Of a stretch of DNA of 14,702 nt, positions 6,247 through 13,413 are shown piece by piece. The translations under genes were made by a program, and so were the position numbers. The notes below the pieces were generated by a model that worked only from the letters and a program-made list of their open reading frames with translations, had not been told where the DNA came from and ran no database searches. The DNA lies in NCBI GenBank assembly GCA_021159425.1, contig JAGGRU010000297.1:1-14702 (forward strand), written 5' to 3'. Each line of letters opens with the position of its first letter. Positions within the stretch are counted from its first letter, which is position 1. The DNA is from Sulfurovum sp. Its GTDB lineage: Bacteria; Campylobacterota; Campylobacteria; Campylobacterales; Sulfurovaceae.

Positions 6247-8055
6247 ATGTGTGGAATTGTTGGATATATCGGATCAAAAGAGAAAAAAGAGATACTGCTT
6301 GACGGCTTACAGGAGTTAGAGTATAGAGGCTATGATTCTGCAGGTATAGCCATTATAGAAGGTGAAAAACTTTCTAACTTTAAAGCCATAGGCAAACTGG
6401 CTAATCTTAGAGAAAAAACAAAGTCTTACGAAAGTGAAGGTTTCGGTATTTCCATTGGACATACAAGATGGGCAACACATGGTAAACCAACAGAGCTCAA
6501 TGCTCACCCTCACCTTGGAGCATACTCTTATGTAGTGCATAACGGGATCATAGAGAATTATCAGGAACTAAAAGAAGAATTACAGGCAGAGGGTGTAAAC
6601 TTTTTAAGTCAAACAGACACTGAAACTATTGTACATGTCTTTGAAAAATTCAACAATGAAATAAATGATCCATTCCCTGCATTTCAAAAAACCATTGAAA
6701 AACTTGAAGGTGCTTATGCTACTTTACTGATTAGCGAAGCTGCTCCAGATACTATCTTTTTTGCAAAGAATGGTTCTCCTATGCTCATTGGTTTTGATGG
6801 GAAAGAAGTCTATTTTGCCTCTTCCGATACCCCGATCATCGGGAAAGCAACGGAAGTGTATTATCTGGAAGATGGTGAATATGGTTTTGCCAAAGACGGG
6901 AAAGTAAGACTTTTCAATGATGAAGGTGAAAGATCATTTACAAAACAGGCACTTACAGCGGACAAAGTCTCTGCCCAGAAAGACGGATACCGTTTCTTTA
7001 TGGAAAAAGAGATCTACGAGCAGTCTTATGTAATGACTGAAACTATGATGGGTCGTGTACACGGCAACAGCATTCTATTTGATGAGTTAGACGAAAACTT
7101 TTTCGAAGGTATTACTGCCATTAAGATCTGTGCCTGTGGTACCTCTTATCACTCTGCTCTCACTTCTGCCTATCTTTTCGAGCGTATTGCTAAAATTAGA
7201 TGTGATATTGAAATTGCTTCAGAGTTCAGATATAAAGACCCTCTGCTTACAAAGGACACGCTATTCATTACTATTTCTCAGAGTGGAGAGACAGCAGATA
7301 CACTTGAAGCACTGAAAATGGCAAAAAGAGCCGGGCTTAAAAGTCTAAGTATTTGTAATGTGGATAACTCTTCCATTGTACGGGAAAGTAATGCTGCTAT
7401 TCTTACAAGAGCCGGTATAGAAAAAGGCGTTGCCAGTACAAAAGCATTTGCTACCCAGACTATGGTACTTTGGATGTTGGCACTTTATGTGGGTCAAGAA
7501 AAAAAGACTGTCTCTTCTGAAATTCTACAAACAGAGATCACTGCGATGAGAAAAACACCAAAAGCCCTTGTTGTTGAAGAGAAACTGCATACTAAACTTG
7601 CAAGAATGTCTAAACGTTATCTGCATGGGCACGGCTTCTTTTTCATCGGTAGAGATATATTCTTCCCACTTGCGCTTGAAGGTGCATTGAAACTAAAAGA
7701 GATAAGTTATTTTCATGCAGAAGGCTACCCTGCCGGTGAGATGAAACACGGACCCATTGCCTTGGCAGATGCTGAACTCTTCACCATTGCACTTATGCCA
7801 AAAACCATGCACTATGACAAGATCAAATCAAATGTAGAAGAGTTGTCTGCCAGAGATGCCACTATTTTAGCTATCTCTCCGGAGCCGTTTGAATTGGCAG
7901 ATGATTTCATACAAACCAAGTATGATTCCCACCCTATGTTGGAATTCTTTGAAATGATGGTGGTGACGCAACTGCTTGCACTTGAGATTTCTGTAAGACT
8001 TGGGAATGATGTAGATATGCCAAGAAACCTGGCTAAATCCGTTACTGTAGAGTAG
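6247..8055 (+). CDS. glmS: Glutamine--fructose-6-phosphate aminotransferase (isomerizing)
   Basis: A full-length 602-residue GlmS, which makes glucosamine-6-phosphate from fructose-6-phosphate and glutamine, the first step to UDP-GlcNAc for peptidoglycan and lipopolysaccharide. The N-terminal nucleophile hydrolase domain begins CGIVGYIG straight after Met, so Cys2 becomes the catalytic N-terminus. GHTRWATHG (around residues 74-82) and YSYVVHNGIIENY (97-109) complete the glutaminase site. Two SIS sugar-isomerase domains follow (ACGTSYHSAL and SQSGETADT in the first, EGALKLKEISY.HAEGYPAGEMKHGP in the second), and the protein ends in the typical DMPRNLAKSVTVE. The ATG lies two bases after the glnD stop, so the genes are co-transcribed and probably coupled. 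The glnD frameshift could therefore reduce expression of this essential gene. No glmS ribozyme is present upstream. Confidence 0.97.
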   Translation: MCGIVGYIGSKEKKEILLDGLQELEYRGYDSAGIAIIEGEKLSNFKAIGKLANLREKTKSYESEGFGISIGHTRWATHGKPTELNAHPHLGAYSYVVHNGIIENYQELKEELQAEGVNFLSQTDTETIVHVFEKFNNEINDPFPAFQKTIEKLEGAYATLLISEAAPDTIFFAKNGSPMLIGFDGKEVYFASSDTPIIGKATEVYYLEDGEYGFAKDGKVRLFNDEGERSFTKQALTADKVSAQKDGYRFFMEKEIYEQSYVMTETMMGRVHGNSILFDELDENFFEGITAIKICACGTSYHSALTSAYLFERIAKIRCDIEIASEFRYKDPLLTKDTLFITISQSGETADTLEALKMAKRAGLKSLSICNVDNSSIVRESNAAILTRAGIEKGVASTKAFATQTMVLWMLALYVGQEKKTVSSEILQTEITAMRKTPKALVVEEKLHTKLARMSKRYLHGHGFFFIGRDIFFPLALEGALKLKEISYFHAEGYPAGEMKHGPIALADAELFTIALMPKTMHYDKIKSNVEELSARDATILAISPEPFELADDFIQTKYDSHPMLEFFEMMVVTQLLALEISVRLGNDVDMPRNLAKSVTVE

Positions 8056-8105
8056 GCTTCTTAACCCTTTCGGTCAAAATGTGATTGTTTGAAAATTCCC
8101 TTATT

Positions 8106-8129
8106 GGTGCGATAGCAATCGCACCCTAC
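8106..8129 (-). repeat. GTAG-headed REP-like hairpin between glmS and the kinase gene
   Basis: The minus strand reads GTAG followed by a perfect 8-bp stem GGTGCGAT / ATCGCACC with a TGCT loop. The GTAG tetranucleotide next to a hairpin is the layout of REP elements mobilised by RAYT (TnpA-REP) transposases of the IS200/IS605 group. The TAG stop codon of the kinase gene is part of the GTAG head. The hairpin sits in the convergent gap of 70 bases after glmS and, being symmetrical, may also end transcripts from both sides, although the T runs after it are weak. The pair at 14452-14514 has the same head but a different stem. Confidence 0.6.
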
Positions 8130-8815
8130 GTATTTTCTTTAAACCATTTTTCACATAACGTTTTATAGATGACTTTATAGGCATCAAACTTCTTTTTATT
8201 CCAACCTTCTCTACCAAAATAAGATGCCAGGAGATAAGCATCATCTATAAGTTCAAAATTAAACTCTACAGAAAGCGCTGCCAAATCAAAATAACGATCA
8301 TTCATACCTGCAAACTCCCAATCAATCAGTTTTAAACTTTTGTCTGAAAAAATACAGTTTTTTGGATTTAGATCATTATGGCACAGAACAATCTCTCTCT
8401 CGGTGCTGTCAATCATTAGAAATGCATCACTCAGTGCTTTATCCTGTATCTTAAATTCACTTTTCAGATCAATCATTTGTGATTTTATTGTTAAACTGTG
8501 TAATTTTTTTAATACATGGGTCATTTGAGCAATATCATTTCTCTCCAGTTTCTCTTTGTGATGCCCATCAAGAAATTCACAGATCATATAACCATCCGAA
8601 AGGTTCAAGTCATAAGGTTTTGCAGCCAATTCTTCTTTATATACCAAAGTTTGAATATCAAACTCTAGCTGACGGTCACGGTCTTGAAGTTTAAATTGAC
8701 GTAAGAGATAGGTTGTATCTTTAAAGGTAAAAGTATAATTTATATTGGAGAAGCCCTGATCAGGTAAACGCTGAAGATTCTCTATATTTTTACCTTTAAA
8801 TATTATCTTCAACAT
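8126..8815 (-). CDS. Choline/aminoglycoside-kinase-fold protein, probable thiamine kinase
   Basis: A 229-residue kinase of the APH/choline kinase fold. It shows the glycine-loop-like QGFSNINYTF (residues 20-29), the catalytic loop CHNDLNPKN (145-153, with His146, Asp148 and Asn153), and the metal-binding LIDWEFAGMNDRYFDLA (163-179, Asp165). The E. coli thiamine kinase ThiK belongs to this fold. Because the gene is the last of a TPP-riboswitch operon and overlaps the PnuC-type transporter gene by 20 bases, thiamine is the likely substrate and thiamine monophosphate the product; trapping by phosphorylation would drive uptake. Choline or ethanolamine kinase activity is the alternative. The ATG at 8815 is chosen because AAAGG lies four bases upstream; the longer reading would extend deep into pnuC. 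Confidence 0.75.
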   Translation of the reverse strand: MLKIIFKGKNIENLQRLPDQGFSNINYTFTFKDTTYLLRQFKLQDRDRQLEFDIQTLVYKEELAAKPYDLNLSDGYMICEFLDGHHKEKLERNDIAQMTHVLKKLHSLTIKSQMIDLKSEFKIQDKALSDAFLMIDSTEREIVLCHNDLNPKNCIFSDKSLKLIDWEFAGMNDRYFDLAALSVEFNFELIDDAYLLASYFGREGWNKKKFDAYKVIYKTLCEKWFKENT

Positions 8816-9401
8816 AAGCCTTTCTCCAGGAAGCGTAGCCGTAGAATGCCAAGATGACATAAAGAACAAAAAGTACGATCGTTGCCAGGTAGCCGGATTT
8901 GTAATAAAGTGCAATAGCTGTAGAGTCTATGACCATCCAATAGAGCCAGTTCTCCAACACCTTTTTTGCCATCATCCAGGTTGCTATACCCGAAAAGACC
9001 ATGACAAAGGCATCATGGTAGGCAAATCTTGCAGCAAAATATGTTTCTGACAAATAGCCCAGCACAATACTTCCCATAAGTCCAACAACGATAAAAATAA
9101 TATGCTGTTTCAGAGGCCATCGGCTAATATTCAGTGTCTCTCCTTCTTCATCTTCTTTCCAAAGAATAAAGCCGTAGATCGCCATTGCCATATAGTAAAA
9201 ATTGAGAATTGAAGAGGAGATCAATGCACCATCCCAAAAGAGAACAGTATAGACCAGTGTAGAGAAAAAAGCAAAAGGCCATGCCCACTGTGACTCTTTG
9301 GCTGCAAGTATCACATAAGTAATACCCAAAATCACAGCCAGGATTTCCCATCCTGACATTTGTGCAAATGCGGACGTTATACCAGCCGGGGAGAGATCCA
9401 T
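8796..9401 (-). CDS. pnuT: PnuC-family transporter, probably for thiamine (PnuT)
   Basis: A 201-residue inner-membrane protein with about seven hydrophobic segments. It has the family signatures: an early TYVILAAKESQWAWPFAFFST (residues 28-48), LNFYYMAMAIYGFILWKE (66-83) and LENWLYWMVIDSTAIALYY (149-167). PnuC proteins carry vitamins by facilitated diffusion, and the gradient is maintained by phosphorylation inside the cell. Those that carry nicotinamide riboside, riboflavin and thiamine look alike, so the substrate is taken from context: a TPP riboswitch heads the operon, a thiamine-binding protein is encoded one base upstream, and a kinase gene overlaps the 3' end. The ATG at 9401 follows the upstream stop (TAG-A-ATG), which suggests translational coupling. 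Confidence 0.82.
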   Translation of the reverse strand: MDLSPAGITSAFAQMSGWEILAVILGITYVILAAKESQWAWPFAFFSTLVYTVLFWDGALISSSILNFYYMAMAIYGFILWKEDEEGETLNISRWPLKQHIIFIVVGLMGSIVLGYLSETYFAARFAYHDAFVMVFSGIATWMMAKKVLENWLYWMVIDSTAIALYYKSGYLATIVLFVLYVILAFYGYASWRKAYVEDNI

Positions 9402-9402
9402 T

Positions 9403-9657
9403 CTAGAATTTACCTTCTCTGTTGTGTCCTACAAACTTTAAAACAAAAATAGAATCTGGAATTTCAGAAAAGACCGAATAGATCTCCTCTTCAAGCAGTT
9501 TCATAATGGTTCTGTAATCTCCGTGAAGTTGTGTACTCAGTTCATTACAGGAAACTTTTACTGTTGGTTCTGTTTTTAATCTTTCAATAAATGCTGATAT
9601 AGGTGCTTCATACTCTTTTTGAAGAGGGTACATACTTATGTCTACTGAAATTTCCAT
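9403..9657 (-). CDS. Thiamine-binding protein, MTH1187/YkoF family
   Basis: An 84-residue soluble protein. The segments ISVDISMYPLQKEYEAPISA (residues 3-22) and CNELSTQLHGDYRTIMKLLEEEI (38-60) match the MTH1187/YkoF (DUF77, COG0011) family, whose ferredoxin-like fold binds thiamine or hydroxymethylpyrimidine; the STQLHGDY part is the recognisable core. There is no signal peptide, so it should act in the cytoplasm, perhaps holding thiamine as it leaves the transporter or handing it to the kinase; that role is inferred. AAGGAAG stands five bases before the ATG, the receptor gene ends 12 bases upstream, and pnuT begins one base downstream. Confidence 0.78.
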   Translation of the reverse strand: MEISVDISMYPLQKEYEAPISAFIERLKTEPTVKVSCNELSTQLHGDYRTIMKLLEEEIYSVFSEIPDSIFVLKFVGHNREGKF

Positions 9658-9669
9658 TTTTACTTCCTT

Positions 9670-11757
9670 TTAAAAATCGTAAGAGAGTGTTAAGCCAGCT
9701 GTTCTTGGTGCACCCAATTGTGTATAGAGCTCAGTTTCATAAAATTTAGACGGGTTGTTTCCAAAACTTCCAAATCCACGTACATAATACTCTTCATCTG
9801 TAATATTCCTTACCCATACGCTTGCAGTAAAAGATCCATCTGTATATTCAAGGCTCGAGTGCAAGAGTGCATACGGATCAGTTTGTTCATCGTGTCTGTT
9901 AGAGAAATAGTAAGACCCTTTTCCTTCAACATTGGCTTTGAATGTCCACGCTTCCAAAAAGAAGTAATCAAAACCAACATTATATTGATATTCAGGAGAG
10001 TTTGCAGGTGCACGTCCAGTCATATCGAGTGCCGTTGGGTTAGGATCATTATACTCATCAAATTTTGCTTTGAGCAAACCAAGGCTTGTATACATATGCA
10101 GATCATCTATGAGGTAATAATCAATTTGTGATTCTAAACCATAATAGGTCCCTTCTGCAGCATTCGTGATATAGTCAATAAACTCTGAACTTCCATCAGT
10201 ACGGGTTTGCACTACAGAACTTTTAACCTGTTGGTCTTTTCTTTTTCCATAAAAGAGATTTAGTCTACTTTTTACCTTGTTGTCAAAATGGCTTGAGTTT
10301 AATCCTGCATCCAGATTCCATAAATTTTCCGTCTGGTACTCTTTTGCATCTGCTGTCAATCTATAATCAGAATTAACCCCTCCAGGCTTGTATCCTTTTG
10401 ATAGTGTCACATAGTAGAGTTGATCAGCATCAGCCTGATAATTCAAACCAAGTTTTCCACCATTTAAAACTTCATCTGTATCAATATTTACATTATCAGA
10501 ATCACTATACTCTGCTTCCCATTTTTCAACTCTCAATCCGGCTATAAGTGTAAGCTTATCGGTAAAATGTGTATCTAACTGTCCATATATCGCTTTATTT
10601 TTTGTATCATACAAGCTGTTGAACGGTGCATCAAGATATGTATAGTTACGTATCATATCTTCAGAGTAGTCCTTATAATAAACTCCAACTGTCCAATCTG
10701 TACTTCCATTGAAAATACGTCCCTCTTCATCTGAAACCATTCTCACATCAACATCTGCCTGTTTTCTGTCTCGCAGGTACTGATCAAATGAACTGTATGC
10801 CCAATCCGGATCAAACTCACCTACATATGACCAGTCTTCATCATAAGAGTATTCCATATCGGATTGACTGTAGCTTAGACTGGAGATCAAGTGCATTTTT
10901 GAATTGACCTGATACGTTGACTTTAAAGAGAACGCATCTGTTTTTTGCCTGTCTTTTCCCGGTTGATCGGAATGTGAATCCCTTGTGTTATCCAGTGTCC
11001 AGGCATCATAACCATTATCAATATCCACATGCATCAGTGTCAAGTCAATAGTATGATTATCAGATACAAACCATTTAAATTTTGCTTTGGCTGTCAATTC
11101 ATCAATATTATTGGTATCTTCACGCCCCAGATAAGAGTTGGTCATATAACCGTCACTTGTGTTTTTATAGAGTGAAAATCTTGAAAGCAGTTTGTCTTCA
11201 ACTATTGGTACATTCACAGCAATACCAACCGCTTTAGTATTATAATCCCCTACTGTAGCTTCTATATGTCCATTTACATCATTCGTTGGCTCATTGCTCT
11301 CAACATTGATGACCCCTGCCATACCATTTGCACCAAATGTTGTTCCCTGAGGACCTCTAAGTACTTCTATCTGTTTTAGATCAAAGAGTGTTACCCCTAA
11401 AACATTTTGTGAAAAATCGATCCCATCCACTATGACACCTACTGAAGGATTCACGGGTGTTACAAACTGGCTTCTCTCTCCTATTCCACGGATTTGTATA
11501 TATTTTGCTTTTGATGAACCTGAAGAGAAGTTCACATTCGGTACTGCAGCAATCGTTTCCACAAAAGATTGTGAAGATTTATCATATATGTCTTTCTCAG
11601 AGATCACGCTTACACTGTTACTTACCTGTGAAAGGTTTTGATCTCTGAAGTCTGCACCTACAACAATAGGATCCAGGTTGATCTCTTCTGCAAATGCAGG
11701 TAAATTTAAAATAGCAGATACAGCTATAAATGATAAAGTTAAATGTTTGGATTTCAT
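9670..11757 (-). CDS. TonB-dependent outer-membrane receptor, predicted for thiamine
   Basis: A 695-residue receptor. A signal peptide (hydrophobic residues 7-23, cleavage after AFA) is followed by the likely TonB box LDPIVVGA, then a plug domain (about 35-160) with IQIRGIG, VIVDGIDFS and IEVLRGPQGTTFGANGMAGVINV, and a beta-barrel ending in the outer-membrane terminal motif LTLSYDF. Such receptors import scarce ligands across the outer membrane using TonB-ExbBD energy. The ligand is predicted from the TPP riboswitch directly upstream and the salvage genes downstream; similar thiamine receptors (Omr1) are known from comparative genomics of thiamine regulons in Bacteroidetes. The Shine-Dalgarno sequence AGGAAAA lies four bases before the ATG and can be hidden in a hairpin. 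Confidence 0.88.
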   Translation of the reverse strand: MKSKHLTLSFIAVSAILNLPAFAEEINLDPIVVGADFRDQNLSQVSNSVSVISEKDIYDKSSQSFVETIAAVPNVNFSSGSSKAKYIQIRGIGERSQFVTPVNPSVGVIVDGIDFSQNVLGVTLFDLKQIEVLRGPQGTTFGANGMAGVINVESNEPTNDVNGHIEATVGDYNTKAVGIAVNVPIVEDKLLSRFSLYKNTSDGYMTNSYLGREDTNNIDELTAKAKFKWFVSDNHTIDLTLMHVDIDNGYDAWTLDNTRDSHSDQPGKDRQKTDAFSLKSTYQVNSKMHLISSLSYSQSDMEYSYDEDWSYVGEFDPDWAYSSFDQYLRDRKQADVDVRMVSDEEGRIFNGSTDWTVGVYYKDYSEDMIRNYTYLDAPFNSLYDTKNKAIYGQLDTHFTDKLTLIAGLRVEKWEAEYSDSDNVNIDTDEVLNGGKLGLNYQADADQLYYVTLSKGYKPGGVNSDYRLTADAKEYQTENLWNLDAGLNSSHFDNKVKSRLNLFYGKRKDQQVKSSVVQTRTDGSSEFIDYITNAAEGTYYGLESQIDYYLIDDLHMYTSLGLLKAKFDEYNDPNPTALDMTGRAPANSPEYQYNVGFDYFFLEAWTFKANVEGKGSYYFSNRHDEQTDPYALLHSSLEYTDGSFTASVWVRNITDEEYYVRGFGSFGNNPSKFYETELYTQLGAPRTAGLTLSYDF

Positions 11758-11760
11758 CGT

Positions 11761-11817
11761 ATTTTCCTAAAATATATTATAAGGAAAAAGAAGTATATAA
11801 AAGTAAATCTCTTCCTT
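11761..11817 (-). promoter_or_regulatory. Riboswitch expression platform with alternative hairpins at the RBS
   Basis: Three segments compete. A is AAGGAAG (11811-11817) at the 3' end of the riboswitch; B is CTTTTTCCTT (11781-11790); C is AGGAAAA (11762-11768), the Shine-Dalgarno sequence of the receptor gene. B pairs with A over six Watson-Crick pairs plus wobbles, or with C over seven pairs (TTTTCCT / AGGAAAA), but not with both. If TPP binding holds A in the aptamer, B is free to cover C and translation stops. There is no terminator-like GC hairpin with a T run, which supports control of translation rather than of transcription. The pairing is read from sequence; the switching is inferred. 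Confidence 0.55.
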
Positions 11818-11912
11818 ACGCTGGAGTTATCCAGGTCAAGTTCAACGGGTTGAGGGAACCTCTAATAATAGGTTCCCTTTATTATCTCAGCTGAATTTTC
11901 AGCACCCCGAGT
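11809..11912 (-). ncRNA. TPP riboswitch (THI element)
   Basis: On the minus strand the conserved THI-box parts occur in order: CTCGGGGTGCT (11901-11911), CTGAGA (11885-11890), the variable P3 hairpin (AGGGAACCT / AGGTTCCCT around 11850-11876), CAACCCG, and the pyrophosphate-arm signature ACCTGGATAACTCCAGCG (11819-11836), then TAAGGAAGAGA. It binds thiamine pyrophosphate and lowers expression of the genes behind it. It lies between thiD and the receptor gene, 59 bases after the thiD stop, and faces the salvage genes. Confidence 0.96.
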
Positions 11913-11924
11913 GATTGATAATGA

Positions 11925-11930
11925 AATATA
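11925..11930 (-). promoter_or_regulatory. Possible -10 box of the thiamine salvage operon
   Basis: TATATT on the minus strand (in AAGTATATTTC) lies 13 bases before the first conserved base of the riboswitch, so transcription would start at or just before the aptamer. No clear -35 box is seen. If real, the salvage operon has its own promoter; otherwise it is read through from thiD, since no terminator is seen between them. Confidence 0.4.
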
Positions 11931-11971
11931 CTTAAATAAGATAAAATTACACTTAATTAGAAAAGCAGTTG

Positions 11972-12787
11972 TTAAAAAATAGCTTCTCTACGCTCGTGTA
12001 ACTCATCGTTATAATTGAGATTTAAGGCTGTCGAGTCTTTAAGTTTTTTATACAAAAAGTTCTTCGCTTTTGCTACACTTTCCATTGGATCATAACCTAA
12101 AGCCAAATTTGTTGCTATGGCTGATGAGAGAAGACAACCTGTTCCATGGGTGTGCGTAGTGCTGATTCGTGGTGATATAAAAGTATAAATTTTTAAAGAT
12201 TTTGAAACAAGATGATCTCTTGCCTCTTTCTGATTACTACTGTGACCACCTTTAATAAGTACAGAGTTTGCACCCAATGCGATCAATGCTTTTGAGATCT
12301 CTTCTATCTCATCTTCTTCTCCAACATAGTCAGACTCTAAAAATGTATTGATCTCAGGAATATTTGGGGTAATGATATCCACCAGAGGAAACAAATTCTC
12401 GACCATTACTTCTATCGCATCTTCATTTAAAAGTTTTTTGCCACTGGAACTTACCAATACAGTATCAAGCACAATATTTTTAAGTTCATACTTTTTGATC
12501 ATCTCTATAACTATTTCTATCAGTTCTCTGTTTGCCAACATCCCAATTTTTACAGCATCAGGTTTCACATCTTTTAGAAGTGTTTCCAGTTGTTCTTTAA
12601 ACATTTTTGGATCTGTACTTTGCACATCTTTTACCCCTTGTGAAGATTGTGCAGTAAGTGCTGTAGTAACAGAAAAAGCATATCCATCTAAGGCATGAAT
12701 CGTTTTACAATCTACCTGAATGCCTGCGCCACCATAAGGGTCAAAACCGGCTATGGTGAGGACTGTTGGCGTATAGTTATCTGGCAT
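11972..12787 (-). CDS. thiD: Hydroxymethylpyrimidine (phosphate) kinase
   Basis: A 271-residue ribokinase-fold enzyme that phosphorylates hydroxymethylpyrimidine and its monophosphate, giving the pyrophosphate used by ThiE. Seen in the sequence: TIAGFDPYGGAGIQVDCKT (residues 11-29), the substrate loop STALTAQSS-like TTALTAQSSQGV (41-52), KIGML (80-84), LDTVLVSSSGKKL (107-119), VLIKGGH (176-182) and the anion-hole HGTGCLLSSAIA (214-225) with Cys218. ATG 12787 is chosen over the upstream TTG; it overlaps the thiE 3' end by 11 bases, which points to translational coupling. It is the last gene of the biosynthetic set before the riboswitch. Homologs fused to thiE exist elsewhere, but here the two are separate. 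Confidence 0.95.
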   Translation of the reverse strand: MPDNYTPTVLTIAGFDPYGGAGIQVDCKTIHALDGYAFSVTTALTAQSSQGVKDVQSTDPKMFKEQLETLLKDVKPDAVKIGMLANRELIEIVIEMIKKYELKNIVLDTVLVSSSGKKLLNEDAIEVMVENLFPLVDIITPNIPEINTFLESDYVGEEDEIEEISKALIALGANSVLIKGGHSSNQKEARDHLVSKSLKIYTFISPRISTTHTHGTGCLLSSAIATNLALGYDPMESVAKAKNFLYKKLKDSTALNLNYNDELHERREAIF

Positions 12788-13412
12788 ATTTCTCAAACAC
12801 TCTCATAAGGGCAGTAGTTCTTTTTTGAGATACTTCTCCCCCTTCCAATACATCTGAAATCATTGCTATGCCAGAGGCTGCTTTTGTTTGGGCTACGTCT
12901 TTAATATTTTCAATCGTTATCCCACCAATAGCAACTATTGGATATGTTACATTTTTAGCCCAGTGCTTTAAATCTTCTATCCCCACAGGATCGTAAGTCA
13001 GTTTTTTGGAAATGGGTTCATAAATTGGACCTATTGCCAAATAAGAGGGTTCAAATGCCATAGCAATTTCTATTTCATCTCTCGTGTGTGTACTGATGCC
13101 TAGTCTGATACCGGCACGATAAATAGCCTCAACATCGGCTTCTTGTATATCTTCCTGTCCTAAGTGAATACCATATACTTTATGCTTAATACCTAGTTCC
13201 CAAAAGTCGTTGAGGAAAAACCTTGCCTTGTAGTGTTTAGATATTTTAATGGCTTCTATTACCTCATCTTCTAAGGCTTGACCTTTAAATTTATCTTTGG
13301 TTCTTAGCTGAGCAGTTGTAATGCCTGCTTGATAAAGTGCTTCAAGTTTATATGCTCTGTCTACTACGGGGTAGATACCTAAAGGTTTTGTCCCACAATC
13401 CAAAAATCTCAT
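12777..13412 (-). CDS. thiE: Thiamine-phosphate synthase
   Basis: A 211-residue TIM-barrel protein that joins the pyrimidine pyrophosphate and the thiazole phosphate to thiamine monophosphate. Motifs: AQLRTKDK (residues 34-41), FFLNDFWELG (65-74), GIHLGQEDI (81-89), ISTHT (106-110), LAIGPIY (125-131), and the phosphate-binding IVAIGGIT (159-166). The loop after GPIY reads EPISKKLTYDPVG, where ThiE usually has PTxTK; this could affect pyrimidine binding or point towards a TenI-like relative, but the operon context favours ThiE. The ATG at 13412 follows the thiG stop by one base (TAA-T-ATG) with AAGGAT six bases upstream; a longer reading into thiG is not supported. Confidence 0.9.
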   Translation of the reverse strand: MRFLDCGTKPLGIYPVVDRAYKLEALYQAGITTAQLRTKDKFKGQALEDEVIEAIKISKHYKARFFLNDFWELGIKHKVYGIHLGQEDIQEADVEAIYRAGIRLGISTHTRDEIEIAMAFEPSYLAIGPIYEPISKKLTYDPVGIEDLKHWAKNVTYPIVAIGGITIENIKDVAQTKAASGIAMISDVLEGGEVSQKRTTALMRVFEKYAR

Positions 13413-13413
13413 A

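Noticed and set aside
8816..8914. Longer kinase reading with 33 extra N-terminal residues inside pnuT
   Set aside because: The extra residues are out-of-frame reading of the conserved PnuC C-terminus, and ATG 8815 has its own AAAGG.
9718..10131. 137-codon open frame on the plus strand opposite the TonB receptor gene
   Set aside because: It lies wholly within the receptor gene on the other strand, has a cysteine- and isoleucine-rich composition with no recognisable domain, and has no supporting promoter or neighbour.
11850..11876. Strong hairpin AGGGAACCT / AGGTTCCCT as a transcription terminator
   Set aside because: It is not followed by a T run and lies at the P3 position of the TPP riboswitch, whose conserved parts flank it on both sides.
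12348..12698. 116-codon open frame on the plus strand opposite thiD
   Set aside because: It is a serine-rich mirror of the thiD coding strand; thiD is clear and conserved, and nothing supports a second gene.
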